Origin: JACMNW01 sp031406155
GTDB taxonomy: Bacteria > Pseudomonadota > Alphaproteobacteria > Rhodobacterales > Rhodobacteraceae
Length of the DNA: 64,000 nucleotides
Assembly: GCA_031406155.1 (NCBI GenBank)
Contig: JANOGW010000065.1
Span: forward strand, 19,118 to 83,117
Direction of reading: 5' to 3'
Shown here: positions 16,415 through 25,612 of the stretch, piece by piece
How the letters are laid out: every line of letters begins with the position of its first letter
How positions within the stretch are numbered: position 1 is the stretch's first letter
The notes under the pieces: model-generated
The model's database searches: none
What the model saw: only the letters and a program-made list of their open reading frames with translations
What the model was told of the DNA's origin: nothing
Translations under genes and position numbers: made by a program

Positions 16415-17896
16415 ATGAACCAGCGCCTAAACCTTTCAGGTGTTTCCAAATCCTTCGGCCCGGTGCAAGTGCTGGACAGCGTTTCGCTGACCCTTCTTCC
16501 CGGTGAAGTGCATGGCCTTCTGGGTGAGAATGGCGCAGGCAAATCGACCCTTCTGAACATTCTGTGCGGTGTCATTTCCAAAGACAGCGGCACAATCGCC
16601 ATTGATGGCAAGCCGATCCAAATCGGCTCGCCCCGTGATGCGGCAGCTGCCGGGATCGCGATGATCCATCAGGAACTGCAACAGGTTCCCGAACTGACTG
16701 TCGCACAAAACATCTATCTTGGTGCCGCCTTGCGCCATGCAGGCGGCCTTTTGGTTGATCGCCGCGCGCAAGAAACCGAGGCGCGCCGTCTGCTGGCACC
16801 GTTGGATCCCTCCATCGACGTCACCGCAAAGGTGCACGATCTGCGTGTCGCCCAACGCCAGATTGTCGAGATTGCCAAGGCTCTGCGAGCGCAGGCCCGC
16901 ATCATCGCGATGGACGAGCCGACATCGTCACTGACGCCGAAAGAGTTTGAGCGGCTGGTGAGCGTGATCCAGACCCTGACCGCGCAGGGCGTGTCGATCA
17001 TCTATGTCAGCCACAAGATGGACGAGGTGTTCCGGCTGTGCAGCCAGGCCACCATCCTGCGTGACGGGCGACTGGTCGCGCAAGTGCCGATCCCGCAAAC
17101 CCCGGTGGGTCAGGTTATCGAAACCATGGTTGGCCGCGAACTGGCGCATGCCAGCCACCGCAGTTTCGCCACGGACAGAGTTGTGCTGCGGGTTGCGAAC
17201 CTGACCCGCGGCACTGCGGTTCAGGACGCGAGTTTTGCTCTGCACGCCGGCGAAGTGTTGGGCATTGCCGGGCTGGTCGGGTCTGGCCGCACCGAATTGA
17301 TGCGGCTGCTGGCCGGGGTTGACAGGGCCAGCGGCGGCACGATTTCGGTGAATGGCCGCACCCCCGGCACCGGCCCGCGCGCCCGCATCCGCGCCGGGCT
17401 TGGCCTGGTTCCCGAAGAACGCAAGCGCGACGGCATCATCCGCCACCGCCCCGTCGCGTCCAACGTCTGCCTGCCCGCGATGCGCGGGTTCAGCCGCTGG
17501 GGCTTCATCCGCAAAGGCTATCTGAATGAACGTTCACAAAGCCTGATGGCCGAGGTTCGTTTGCGCCCGCTGGATGTCACGCGTGCCATCGGCAGTTTTT
17601 CGGGCGGCAACCAGCAAAAGGCCATCATCGGGCGCTGGCTGGCCACCGACACGCAGGTTTTCCTGTTCGATGAACCCACACGCGGCATCGATGTCGGAGC
17701 CAAGGCCGAGATTTACGACCTGATCGAAAAGCTGGCCAGCCAAGGCCGCGCCATTATCGTCGTGTCGTCAGAAATGCCCGAGGTGATCCGCGTGTCCGAC
17801 CGCGTGCTGGTCATCCGCGAAGGCCGCATCAGCGCCACCCTTTCACGCCATGAAATCACCGAGGCGAACATCGCCCGCAACGCAATTCCAGCCTGA
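16415..17896 (+). CDS. Sugar ABC transporter ATP-binding protein (two NBDs, RbsA-like)
   Basis: A 493-residue tandem ATPase that energises sugar import. NBD1 has Walker A GENGAGKS at 37-44 and Walker B IIAMDEPTSSLT. NBD2 has the degenerate Walker A GLVGSGRTEL and a good signature FSGGNQQKAIIGRWL, then LFDEPTRGIDVGAKAEI. This asymmetry is normal for RbsA/MglA-type proteins. An upstream ATG at 16375 would lie in the terminator loop, so the ATG at 16415 is the better start, although its ribosome-binding site is poor. It is followed 38 bases later by the permease gene. Confidence 0.93.
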   Translation: MNQRLNLSGVSKSFGPVQVLDSVSLTLLPGEVHGLLGENGAGKSTLLNILCGVISKDSGTIAIDGKPIQIGSPRDAAAAGIAMIHQELQQVPELTVAQNIYLGAALRHAGGLLVDRRAQETEARRLLAPLDPSIDVTAKVHDLRVAQRQIVEIAKALRAQARIIAMDEPTSSLTPKEFERLVSVIQTLTAQGVSIIYVSHKMDEVFRLCSQATILRDGRLVAQVPIPQTPVGQVIETMVGRELAHASHRSFATDRVVLRVANLTRGTAVQDASFALHAGEVLGIAGLVGSGRTELMRLLAGVDRASGGTISVNGRTPGTGPRARIRAGLGLVPEERKRDGIIRHRPVASNVCLPAMRGFSRWGFIRKGYLNERSQSLMAEVRLRPLDVTRAIGSFSGGNQQKAIIGRWLATDTQVFLFDEPTRGIDVGAKAEIYDLIEKLASQGRAIIVVSSEMPEVIRVSDRVLVIREGRISATLSRHEITEANIARNAIPA

Positions 17897-17934
17897 TATG
17901 ACCCACTTGATTTGGCCCGCGAGATGAGGATCAT

Positions 17935-18888
17935 ATGACCCGCTTTCCCCTTTTGTCCCGCATCCGGTTTCGTGACGCGGGAACCCTGCTGGGCCTGATC
18001 CTGATCAGCGGCGTCTTTGCCGCGCAATCCGATGTATTCCTGACACAACCGAACCTTATCAATATCTTGCAGCAATCCTCGATCAATGCCTGCATAGCAC
18101 TTGGCATGACTTTGGTGATCATCTCGGGCGGTATCGATCTGTCGGTCGGCCCTATCGCCGCCCTGTCGGCGGTGCTGGGCGCGGCCATGCTGGTGGCAGG
18201 CGTTCCGATCCCGCTGGCCATCGCCGGAGCGCTGGCAACAGGCGTCGCTTGCGGCTTTGTCAACGGCGCGCTGATCGCATGGGGTGGCTTGCAGCCGTTC
18301 ATCGTGACACTTGGCGGCCTGTCGCTGTACCGCGCCCTTGCCCTTATCTACACCGGAGGCCAGCCGATCTTTGGCCTGCCGGACGGGTTTCGCGCCCTGA
18401 CCAACGGCAGCCTTGCCGGCATCCCGAACCCTGTGATCATCGTTGCATGCCTCGCCATTGCCGCATGGATCATCCTGAACAAAACCCCGCTGGGCGAGTA
18501 TTTCATGGCCATCGGCGGCAATCCTGAAGCCGCGCGTATCGCCGGCGTGCCGGTTACACTGACCAAGTTTGCCGCCTACATGATCTCGGGGCTGATGGCC
18601 GCCGTGGCCGCACTGGTGCTGATCGGACGGTTGGGGGCGGCGGAGCCGACCATGGGCATCTTGTGGGAACTTGACGCGATTGCCGCCGCTGCCATTGGTG
18701 GTGCCAGCCTGATGGGCGGGCGCGGCAGCATCATCGGCACGCTGATCGGCTGCATCATCCTTGGCACCTTGCGCAACGGGCTGACCTTGCTGAATGTTCA
18801 AGCCTTCTATCAACTGCTGGCGACCGGAATCATCATCATCGTCGCGATGCTGATCGACAAGGCGACCAGCGGTAAACAGGGGGGCTGA
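17935..18888 (+). CDS. Sugar ABC transporter permease (RbsC-like)
   Basis: A 317-residue BPD_transp_2-type membrane subunit with about nine to ten hydrophobic segments. Recognisable family stretches are SINACIALGMTLVIISGGIDLSVG, GLQPFIVTLGG, IGGNPEAARIAGVPV and AIAAAAIGGASLMGGRGSIIGT. It forms the channel for the binding protein and ATPase just upstream. It ends at 18888 and the regulator gene begins at the very next base. Confidence 0.93.
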   Translation: MTRFPLLSRIRFRDAGTLLGLILISGVFAAQSDVFLTQPNLINILQQSSINACIALGMTLVIISGGIDLSVGPIAALSAVLGAAMLVAGVPIPLAIAGALATGVACGFVNGALIAWGGLQPFIVTLGGLSLYRALALIYTGGQPIFGLPDGFRALTNGSLAGIPNPVIIVACLAIAAWIILNKTPLGEYFMAIGGNPEAARIAGVPVTLTKFAAYMISGLMAAVAALVLIGRLGAAEPTMGILWELDAIAAAAIGGASLMGGRGSIIGTLIGCIILGTLRNGLTLLNVQAFYQLLATGIIIIVAMLIDKATSGKQGG

Positions 18889-19743
18889 ATGGGCGATCCA
18901 AGGGCAGTGGCAGCACAAATCCGGATGAGGCTGCCAAGCCTTACGCCGCTGGAAGGCAAGGTTGCCGCCGACATTCTTGCGCGCAAGGATATCACCGAGG
19001 TTATGCCGCTGCGCGAAGTGGCGACAGGCTCGGGTGTGTCCGATGCGATGGTGGTCAAGGTCGCGAAGAAGCTGGGCTTTGCCGGGTTTCGCGAATTCCG
19101 CCAAGGCCTTGTCGATTACTACAACTCTGACACGGCCGCCCTGCATTCAGAGATTTTGGCAGATGATACCGCCGGTCAGATCGTGCAAAAAGTGTTCCGC
19201 ACCGCCATGCAGGCGTTGGAGGAAACCTTCGCCATCCTAGATCTGGAAGCGTTCGAGCGCGCCGCCGATTTCCTGCACCGTGCCCGCCAGCGCGATTTCT
19301 ACGGCCTCGGCGGCTCTGCCCAGATCGCCCGCGATGTCAGCCACAAGTTCCTGCGCATCGGATTGCGCTCGCAGGTTTTCGATGATGCCCACATGATGAT
19401 GATGTCGGCGGCGCTGCTTGGTGAAGGCGATGTCGCGATCGCGTTTTCGCATTCCGGCAGCACTTCGGCGGTGATCGAAGCGGTCGAGCTTGCCCGCAAG
19501 AACGGCGCGCGCACGATTGCTGTCACCAACTATGCAGACAGCCCCGTTGCCCGGCTTGTCGATGTGGTGCTGTGTTCCACCGCGCAAAACTCGCCGCTTC
19601 TCGGCGAAAATGCCACCGCGCGGATAGCACAGCTAAACCTGCTGGACGCCCTATTCGTTGCTACCGCACAGCGTGACCGCAAGGCGGCCGATCTGAACCT
19701 CAGCCGCACCATGCGCGCGGTCCAATTAAAGCGAAAGCAGTAG
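18889..19743 (+). CDS. MurR/RpiR-family transcriptional regulator
   Basis: A 284-residue regulator with an N-terminal HTH_6 domain (about 1-77, including VATGSGVSDAMVVKVAKKLGFAGFREF) and a C-terminal SIS sugar-phosphate-binding domain (about 125-260: YGLGGSAQIARDVSHKF, AFSHSGSTSAVIEA, ITNYADSPVA-like). RpiR regulators sense phosphosugars, so it probably controls this transport operon using the product of the kinase that follows. It is coupled to the permease with no intergenic bases. Confidence 0.92.
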   Translation: MGDPRAVAAQIRMRLPSLTPLEGKVAADILARKDITEVMPLREVATGSGVSDAMVVKVAKKLGFAGFREFRQGLVDYYNSDTAALHSEILADDTAGQIVQKVFRTAMQALEETFAILDLEAFERAADFLHRARQRDFYGLGGSAQIARDVSHKFLRIGLRSQVFDDAHMMMMSAALLGEGDVAIAFSHSGSTSAVIEAVELARKNGARTIAVTNYADSPVARLVDVVLCSTAQNSPLLGENATARIAQLNLLDALFVATAQRDRKAADLNLSRTMRAVQLKRKQ

Positions 19744-19749
19744 CCGACC

Positions 19750-20616
19750 ATGCACCGCCCCCCCGTCGTCCTTGTGGTCGGAAGCCTACACTATGATATC
19801 ATGGTGGAAACCGATCGCCTGCCGCAGCGGGATGAAACCGCCATCGGGTCGCGCTGGTATCCGAAGTTCGGCGGAAAGGGTGGCAATCAGGCCGTCGCCG
19901 CGCAAAAGGCCGGGGCAGTGGCGCGCATGTGCGGCGCGGTTGGTCGCGATGATTTCGGCCGCTACCTGCGTGACGCGTTGCAGGCTGGCGGTGTGGACGG
20001 CCGCTTTGTTGCCGATATCCCCGATGCAGGGACAGGCATGAGCGTGGCGATCATCGACGGCGCGGGCGACTATGCCGCCACCATCGTGTCGGGTGCCAAT
20101 CTGTCGATATCGCCCGATGCCCTGCACGACCCGGCGCTATGGGACGGCGTGGCCATCCTCGTCTTGCAAAACGAGGCGCCCGAGGCGGTCAATCTTGCCG
20201 CTGCAACACAAGCCCGCGCGCGCGGCATCCGTACCTTGCTGAACGCCGCCCCCTGGTGCCCGTTGGCACCGGAATTTCGCGGTCTTGTCGATATTCTGGT
20301 GGTTAACGCAGTTGAGGCGCAGATGATGGGTGCCGGTCCCGTGACGTCACTGCGCAGGGCAGCGAAAGCCGCGCAAACCCTCGCCAGCCAGTTTGCCGCC
20401 GTGATCGTTACCGCAGGGGCGCAGGGGCTGGCGGCCTGGACCGATACCGACGACGCGCTGACCATCCCGGCGCAAAGGGTCACAGCGATCAGCTCGCACG
20501 GCGCGGGCGATGCGTTCATCGGAACCCTCGCCGCCCGTCTGGCGCAGGGCGACGGATTCGAGGCCGCGTGCCATGTCGCCTCGACCGCAGCCGCACATCA
20601 TGTCGCAGGCTTGTAG
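19750..20616 (+). CDS. Ribokinase-like PfkB-family sugar kinase
   Basis: A 288-residue PfkB-fold kinase that would phosphorylate the imported sugar. PfkB signatures are visible: FGGKGGNQAVAAQKAGA near residue 37, NAAPWCPL (in place of the usual NPAP), VNAVEA, VTAGAQG, and the second signature SSHGAGDAFIGTLAARL with catalytic Asp254. It lies six bases after the RpiR gene as last gene of the operon. It is closest in pattern to RbsK, but with a TIM-barrel isomerase rather than a ribose pyranase nearby the substrate may be another pentose or hexose. Confidence 0.9.
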   Translation: MHRPPVVLVVGSLHYDIMVETDRLPQRDETAIGSRWYPKFGGKGGNQAVAAQKAGAVARMCGAVGRDDFGRYLRDALQAGGVDGRFVADIPDAGTGMSVAIIDGAGDYAATIVSGANLSISPDALHDPALWDGVAILVLQNEAPEAVNLAAATQARARGIRTLLNAAPWCPLAPEFRGLVDILVVNAVEAQMMGAGPVTSLRRAAKAAQTLASQFAAVIVTAGAQGLAAWTDTDDALTIPAQRVTAISSHGAGDAFIGTLAARLAQGDGFEAACHVASTAAAHHVAGL

Positions 20617-20659
20617 CAAATCCCACCATTCGGATCATGCACCGTGCGAAAACGGGCCA

Positions 20660-22234
20660 CTATTTCACCGTGATCCTGCCATCGGTGAACGGCACGAACG
20701 GGCTGTTCTTTGCCATGTATTCCGCCGTGACATCGGCAAGGTCCGGCCCGAAATCGTAGGCGTTCGCCGCATCCTCGAACATCGCATAACCGTCACCGCC
20801 GCCGCGTACATAATTGTTCGACACCACCTTGTAGATGGCGGCTGGATCGATCGGTGCCCATGCGTCCCCCCCGACCAACGCCATCACCTCGGATATCCGC
20901 GCGCCCGACGGGGCCGCCGGATCGACGGTGTATTTCATGCCCGCAACCTGCGCGAAACGGCCTGCCCCTTCTTCGATCTGGCTGGCGCCGTTTTCCAAGG
21001 CCTCGACGATCACCGCGCCGCTAACCTCGAACGTGGAAAGCGTGTTCTGGAACGGCAGCACTGTCAGCACCTCGCCCATCGTCACCGGCCCCGCATCAAT
21101 GCCCGCACGCACGCCACCGCCATTCTGAATGGCAATGGTAACCCCCTGCCCGGCCACGCGGTCCAGCATTGCCTCGGCAATCAGATTGCCCATCCCGCAT
21201 TCTCTGGTGCGGCAATTCTCGCGGCTGCCGTCAATTTCGCCCCCCGCCTCGGCCACCACCTTGGACCGTATCTCTTCCAGCGGGATGGCGAGTTCGGCAA
21301 TCCGCGCCAGCGTCGGCGCATCTTCGGCAACTGCCGCATCCATGATCAAAGGCTCGCCCTTGGCCTCGGTCACCTCGCCGGCATCATTGAACGTAACGTT
21401 CAATTCACCCAGAAACTTGCCATAGGCATAGGCGGACACAATCGCCGTGCCGCCGACCACGGTGGGATACGGCCCTTCGGCATTTTCCGCGACGTTCGAC
21501 AGATACGTATTGCTATGCCCGCCCACGATCACATCGACCCCGGTCGTTTCGGCGGCAATCATCAAGTCCAGACGATAGCCCGAATGCGATAGCACGATGA
21601 TCTTGTTGACGCCCTGTGCTGTCAGCGCGTCAACCTCGCTCTGCACGGCCTGCACGGGATCGGTGAAGATCACGTTCTTGCCAGGGCTGGCCAATTCATC
21701 GGTATCCTGCGGCGTCAGCCCGATCAGCCCCAGTTTTTCGCCGCCCCGTTCGATGACCGCGGACTTCGCCAGCTTGCCCGCCAAAGCCGGTTCCATCGAC
21801 ACATCCGCATTCGACATCAACACCGGAAATCCAACCGCATCCATAAAGCCGCGCAGCACCTCTGGGCCATCGTCGAATTCGTGGTTGCCAACCGTCATCG
21901 CATCGTAACCAAGCTTGGTCATGAATTCGGCCGTCATAGCGCCCTTGTAATAGGTATAGAATAACGATCCCTGAAACTGATCGCCGCCATCGACAAGGAT
22001 CGCATTGTTGGACCGCGCCCGCGCGTCGGTCACTGCCGTGATCAACCGCGCCGTACCACCAAAACACTTGGCCTCTGCGGCATCCTCAGCCGAACACGGG
22101 GCATCGAACGCCGAGATCTGCTCGAACCGCGCATGAAAGTCGTTGGTGTGAAGGATGGTCAGGGAATAATCGGCCCAAGCCGCCCCGGCAGACAGGGCAA
22201 GGCAGGCGACGGAACTGAGGAAACGATATGGCAT
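20660..22234 (-). CDS. Secreted 5'-nucleotidase/UDP-sugar hydrolase-type metallophosphatase
   Basis: A 524-residue periplasmic enzyme that removes phosphate from nucleotides. A signal peptide (1-21, AWA-D) is followed directly by the metallophosphatase domain: ILHTNDFHARFEQ with Asp32 and His34, LVDGGDQFQGS, TVGNHEFDDG and VGGHSNTYLS. The C-terminal 5_nucleotid_C domain begins around residue 340. The ATG at 22232-22234 follows AAGGAGGT by six bases and gives the signal peptide, so the 38 codons open upstream are not used. It is convergent with the ribokinase gene; its products could feed purine and ribose salvage (deoD and adenine deaminase are also in the window). Confidence 0.93.
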   Translation of the reverse strand: MPYRFLSSVACLALSAGAAWADYSLTILHTNDFHARFEQISAFDAPCSAEDAAEAKCFGGTARLITAVTDARARSNNAILVDGGDQFQGSLFYTYYKGAMTAEFMTKLGYDAMTVGNHEFDDGPEVLRGFMDAVGFPVLMSNADVSMEPALAGKLAKSAVIERGGEKLGLIGLTPQDTDELASPGKNVIFTDPVQAVQSEVDALTAQGVNKIIVLSHSGYRLDLMIAAETTGVDVIVGGHSNTYLSNVAENAEGPYPTVVGGTAIVSAYAYGKFLGELNVTFNDAGEVTEAKGEPLIMDAAVAEDAPTLARIAELAIPLEEIRSKVVAEAGGEIDGSRENCRTRECGMGNLIAEAMLDRVAGQGVTIAIQNGGGVRAGIDAGPVTMGEVLTVLPFQNTLSTFEVSGAVIVEALENGASQIEEGAGRFAQVAGMKYTVDPAAPSGARISEVMALVGGDAWAPIDPAAIYKVVSNNYVRGGGDGYAMFEDAANAYDFGPDLADVTAEYMAKNSPFVPFTDGRITVK

Positions 22235-22389
22235 GAAATACCTCCTTTGGTGGATTTGCACAGTTTGGCTGCGCGTAGTGGATGTGTCAAAGACCGATGA
22301 TTTCAGACTTTCATCGGAACGCGAAACTGGCGTGACATCGCCGATCAACGACCATTGACCAGCCCCGCGCCGCGGTGCATGACACCGGA

Positions 22390-22728
22390 ATGCTAATTTT
22401 CAAGATCTTCCGCCGCGCCGAATGGGACGCATTTCGTGCAGCAGGCGAAACCGCTGGCGCGCCGATTGATCTGGCCGATGGCTATATCCACTTCTCGACC
22501 GCGACAACCGTCGCCGAAACCGCGTCAAAGTATTTCTCTGTCGAAAGCGATCTGGTGCTCGTAGCCTTCAACTCCGCTGCCCTGGGCCCCGCCCTGAAAT
22601 GGGAAAGCGCGCGCGGCGGGGTGCTGTTTCCGCATCTCTATCGCCGCTTGCAACTGGCCGAGGTGATCTGGGACAAATCCCTGCCGCTTGGTGCCACCGG
22701 GCACATCTTCCCGGAGGGGATGTGGTGA
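22390..22728 (+). CDS. DUF952 domain-containing protein
   Basis: A 112-residue protein of the DUF952 family, marked by IFKIFRRAEWDAF, DGYIHFSTATTVAETA and ALKWESARGGVLFPHLYR. The fold is related to glutathione-S-transferase C-like or ADP-ribosyl-transfer-like small domains, but no function is known. The ATG at 22390 is preferred over one five codons upstream because the conserved sequence starts there. Its TGA overlaps the GTG start of pyrD, an arrangement common in Rhodobacterales. Confidence 0.88.
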   Translation: MLIFKIFRRAEWDAFRAAGETAGAPIDLADGYIHFSTATTVAETASKYFSVESDLVLVAFNSAALGPALKWESARGGVLFPHLYRRLQLAEVIWDKSLPLGATGHIFPEGMW

Positions 22729-23786
22729 GTATCGCCGAATGGGCCTCACTGGCGCTGCTGCACCGGATGGATCCGGAACGCGCCCACGCCCTTTCGCTTG
22801 TCGCACTGCGGTTGCATCTGCCGTATCTGCCCGGCCCGGTGTCGACCCCGCGGCTGTTGACAGATGTTGCGGGCCTGACTTTGCCCAACCCCGTTGGTCT
22901 GGCGGCAGGCTATGACAAGAACGCTGTGGCCGTGGCCCCCTTGTCCCGGTCCGGGTTCGGGTTTCTCGAAGTCGGGGCTGCGACCCCACGTGCGCAGGAC
23001 GGCAATCCCAAACCCCGGCTTTACCGGCTGACCGCCGAGCGCGCCGCGATAAATCGCTTTGGTTTCAACAACGAAGGGGCAACCAGCATCTGCGCCCGGC
23101 TGGCCCTGCGGCCAAAATCAGGCGTGCCGGTCGGCCTGAACCTTGGTGCCAACAAGGACAGCCAAGATCGTGCCGCCGATTTTGCCGCCGTGCTTGCGAC
23201 CTGTGGCCCGCATATCGACTTTGCGACCGTCAACGTCTCTTCCCCCAACACTGAAAAACTGCGCGACCTGCAGGGGCGGGCAGCGTTGACGCAGCTTCTG
23301 GCGGGCGTGATGGAAGTGCGGGCGACCCTGCCCCGGCCGATCCCGGTCTTCTTGAAGATCTCTCCCGATTTGACGCAGGATGATCTGGCCGAAATAGCCG
23401 AGGTGGCCATGGCCTCTGGCATCGCGGGCATCATCGCGACCAACACCACCCTATCCCGCGAGGGCGTGAGCAGCCCGGATCGTGAACAGCCGGGCGGGCT
23501 GTCGGGCGCCCCCTTGTTTGAACGCTCGACCCGGGTGTTGGCAGAGTTGTCGCGGCTGACGGACGGCAAACTGCCCTTGATCGGGGTTGGCGGCATCAGC
23601 ACCGTGGACCACGCTTATCAGAAGATCCGTGCCGGTGCGTCGGCTGTGCAGATTTATACCGCGATGGTCTATGAAGGCCTTTCAATCGCCGCAAAAATCG
23701 CGAGGGGGCTGGACAGTGCCCTCGAAAAAGATGGCTTCACCACAGTCGCGGGTGCCGTTGGCATCGACCGGGCGCTCTGGCTGTAA
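22725..23786 (+). CDS. pyrD: Quinone-dependent (class 2) dihydroorotate dehydrogenase
   Basis: A 353-residue membrane-associated flavoenzyme of pyrimidine synthesis (dihydroorotate to orotate, electrons to quinone). It has the N-terminal amphipathic extension of class 2 enzymes (ALLHRMDPERAHALSLVALR), then NPVGLAAGYDKN, NRFGFNNEG, VNVSSPNT with the class 2 catalytic Ser, and IGVGGISTVDHAYQKIRAGASAVQIYTAMVYEG for FMN phosphate. I chose GTG at 22725, six bases after GGAGGGG and overlapping the DUF952 stop (GTGA); another GTG lies one codon earlier. Confidence 0.95.
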   Translation: MSIAEWASLALLHRMDPERAHALSLVALRLHLPYLPGPVSTPRLLTDVAGLTLPNPVGLAAGYDKNAVAVAPLSRSGFGFLEVGAATPRAQDGNPKPRLYRLTAERAAINRFGFNNEGATSICARLALRPKSGVPVGLNLGANKDSQDRAADFAAVLATCGPHIDFATVNVSSPNTEKLRDLQGRAALTQLLAGVMEVRATLPRPIPVFLKISPDLTQDDLAEIAEVAMASGIAGIIATNTTLSREGVSSPDREQPGGLSGAPLFERSTRVLAELSRLTDGKLPLIGVGGISTVDHAYQKIRAGASAVQIYTAMVYEGLSIAAKIARGLDSALEKDGFTTVAGAVGIDRALWL

Positions 23787-23790
23787 AAGC

Positions 23791-24027
23791 TCAGAACGCT
23801 TTGAACGTCATTGTGGTCAGCGTGCGCACGATACCCGGGATATCGAACAGTCGTTCCGACAAGTAATGCCCGACATCGGCGTCATCGGGGATGTAGATCT
23901 TGGCAATCAGATCGTACTCGCCACTTGTGGAATACAATTCCGACACCACCTCGCGGTCGTAGATTGCGGTCGCCACCTCGTAGGTCTTGCCGGGTGTGCA
24001 ACGGAACTGGACGAATACGCAGATCAT
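23791..24027 (-). CDS. Stand-alone Lrp/AsnC ligand-binding (RAM) domain protein
   Basis: A 78-residue protein equal to the C-terminal RAM domain of Lrp/AsnC regulators (CTPGKTYEVATAIYDREVVSELYSTSGEYDLIAKI, then LFDIPGIVRTLTTMTF) with no helix-turn-helix. Such short proteins occur widely in alphaproteobacteria and may bind amino acids or partner with full-length Lrp proteins. It is convergent with pyrD, four bases away. Confidence 0.88.
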   Translation of the reverse strand: MICVFVQFRCTPGKTYEVATAIYDREVVSELYSTSGEYDLIAKIYIPDDADVGHYLSERLFDIPGIVRTLTTMTFKAF

Positions 24028-24082
24028 GGGGCCTCCAGAATTCAGGTCAATTCTAACGGCGACTTCTTTGCCGCGAAAGACC

Positions 24083-25612
24083 CTAAACGTTCGCTTCGGT
24101 ATCCAGCGTCAAAACTGCAGGCGCAGTGCGCAGATCGTCGGTTCCAAGGGCGGTCAGCGGCAGCGCAAGCCGGTTGCGCACCACCCATTTCAACTGCCGC
24201 TCAGCCCGGGTGATCGCCACATAGGCCAGCCGTTTCCACAATGGCAGCCCCGCCTCGCTGCGCCCCGCCTGCGCTGCCGCATATAGATCGGGCGCGAAAA
24301 CCTGAACGGTTTCCCACTGTGAACCCTGCGCCTTGTGAATGGTCACCGCCGCTCCGTGCAAGAACGCCGCCCCCATGGTGGCAGCCGACGGAATGAACGG
24401 CTCATCCTCGCCGGGCTTTTCGATCTTGATGATCGATGCGGCCGAGACCTGCGGCTCTTCCGCCCCCACGACATGCAACTTGGCAAAGCCGTCACGATTG
24501 CCCGGCCCCATATAGATGACCTGCGCGCCCTTGATCAGGCCGCGCGCCTCCAGATCGATACGCTTCTTGCGGTGTTTCAGCGGCAACTCGATACCGTCGC
24601 AGATCAACGGCTCGCCGGGCAGCAGTTCGAAATCCGGCGCACCCTGTGCCGCCCGGAACGCAGTGATCAGCCGTATCCGCGTGACATTGCGCCAGACCAG
24701 CACCGGTGACCTTGCCATCAGATCGCAATCCACCCGCTGTGCCACCTCGACGCGGGCGTCGCGCCGCGACGCGGCCTCTACAAGACCCTCAAACTCCTCG
24801 AAGCCCAGATCCGGATCAGCCAGCGCATGCGCCAGATCAAGGATCGGGTTGTCCTCCGCCTGCCGGTGAATGCGCGACAGGATCAGCTTGCGTGTATCGC
24901 CCAGCTTGTCGAACACCATCTCGCCCGATTGCCCCACAGGGGCCAGCTGCGCCGGATCACCAAACAGGATCAGCGTCGGAAAGATCTCGCGCAGATCGTC
25001 AAGCTGGCGCGCGTCCAGCATCGAGGATTCGTCCACCAACCCGATATCGAGCGGCTCTTCGCGCCGTTTCCAGCCCTTGATGAAATCGCTGCCCCGAAGC
25101 CCCGCCGCCGCAAGCGCGCCCGGGATCGACGCCACTGCATCGTAAAACGCTTTCGCGCGGTCCAGCGCCAGTTCAGTCAGCCCCTCGACCGCCGGCCGTG
25201 GCGCATTGCCCGCCAGCCAGTCGGCAATGCGTTCATATTGCGGGTCATACATGGGCGTATACAAAATGCGGTGGATCGTGGTCGCAGGCACGCCGCGCAA
25301 TCGCAGCACCGACGCCGCCTTGTTGGTCGGCGCCAGTACCGCCAGCGTGCGCCTGTCGCGCCGCCGCCGTCCTTCGTAATCGCCCGACACGATCTCGACC
25401 CCTGCGGCCTTCATCGCCTTGTAGAGGCTGGCCAGCAGCATGGTCTTGCCTGACCCCGCCTTGCCCACCACCGCCAGCACCGACGCCTTGCCATCGGCGC
25501 GCGGCGTCAGTTCCGAATTCAGCAGATCAACGCCCATACCGCGCAACTGGTCTGAAACCCTGTCCCAGGCTTCGGCCTGATCGTCGGAAAAAGTAAGTGC
25601 GGGGGGCTGCAT
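24083..25612 (-). CDS. ATP-dependent RecD-like DNA helicase
   Basis: A 509-residue superfamily 1 helicase of the RecD/Dda group. Walker A is GKAGSGKT at 50-57, an APTNKAA motif lies near 94, Walker B is VDESSML at 193-199, FGDPAQLAPVG follows, and the C-terminal UvrD_C_2 domain has TIHKAQGSQW and YVAITRAE. It is shorter than RecD2 because it lacks the N-terminal helix-hairpin-helix region. Role in repair is inferred. Its start overlaps the 3' end of the glyoxalase gene by 94 bases on the same strand. Confidence 0.92.
   Translation of the reverse strand: MQPPALTFSDDQAEAWDRVSDQLRGMGVDLLNSELTPRADGKASVLAVVGKAGSGKTMLLASLYKAMKAAGVEIVSGDYEGRRRRDRRTLAVLAPTNKAASVLRLRGVPATTIHRILYTPMYDPQYERIADWLAGNAPRPAVEGLTELALDRAKAFYDAVASIPGALAAAGLRGSDFIKGWKRREEPLDIGLVDESSMLDARQLDDLREIFPTLILFGDPAQLAPVGQSGEMVFDKLGDTRKLILSRIHRQAEDNPILDLAHALADPDLGFEEFEGLVEAASRRDARVEVAQRVDCDLMARSPVLVWRNVTRIRLITAFRAAQGAPDFELLPGEPLICDGIELPLKHRKKRIDLEARGLIKGAQVIYMGPGNRDGFAKLHVVGAEEPQVSAASIIKIEKPGEDEPFIPSAATMGAAFLHGAAVTIHKAQGSQWETVQVFAPDLYAAAQAGRSEAGLPLWKRLAYVAITRAERQLKWVVRNRLALPLTALGTDDLRTAPAVLTLDTEANV

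Noticed and set aside
17713..19146. A 477-codon minus-strand frame
   Set aside because: Antisense to the sugar permease and RpiR genes; His/Gln/Asp-rich shadow sequence with no domain.
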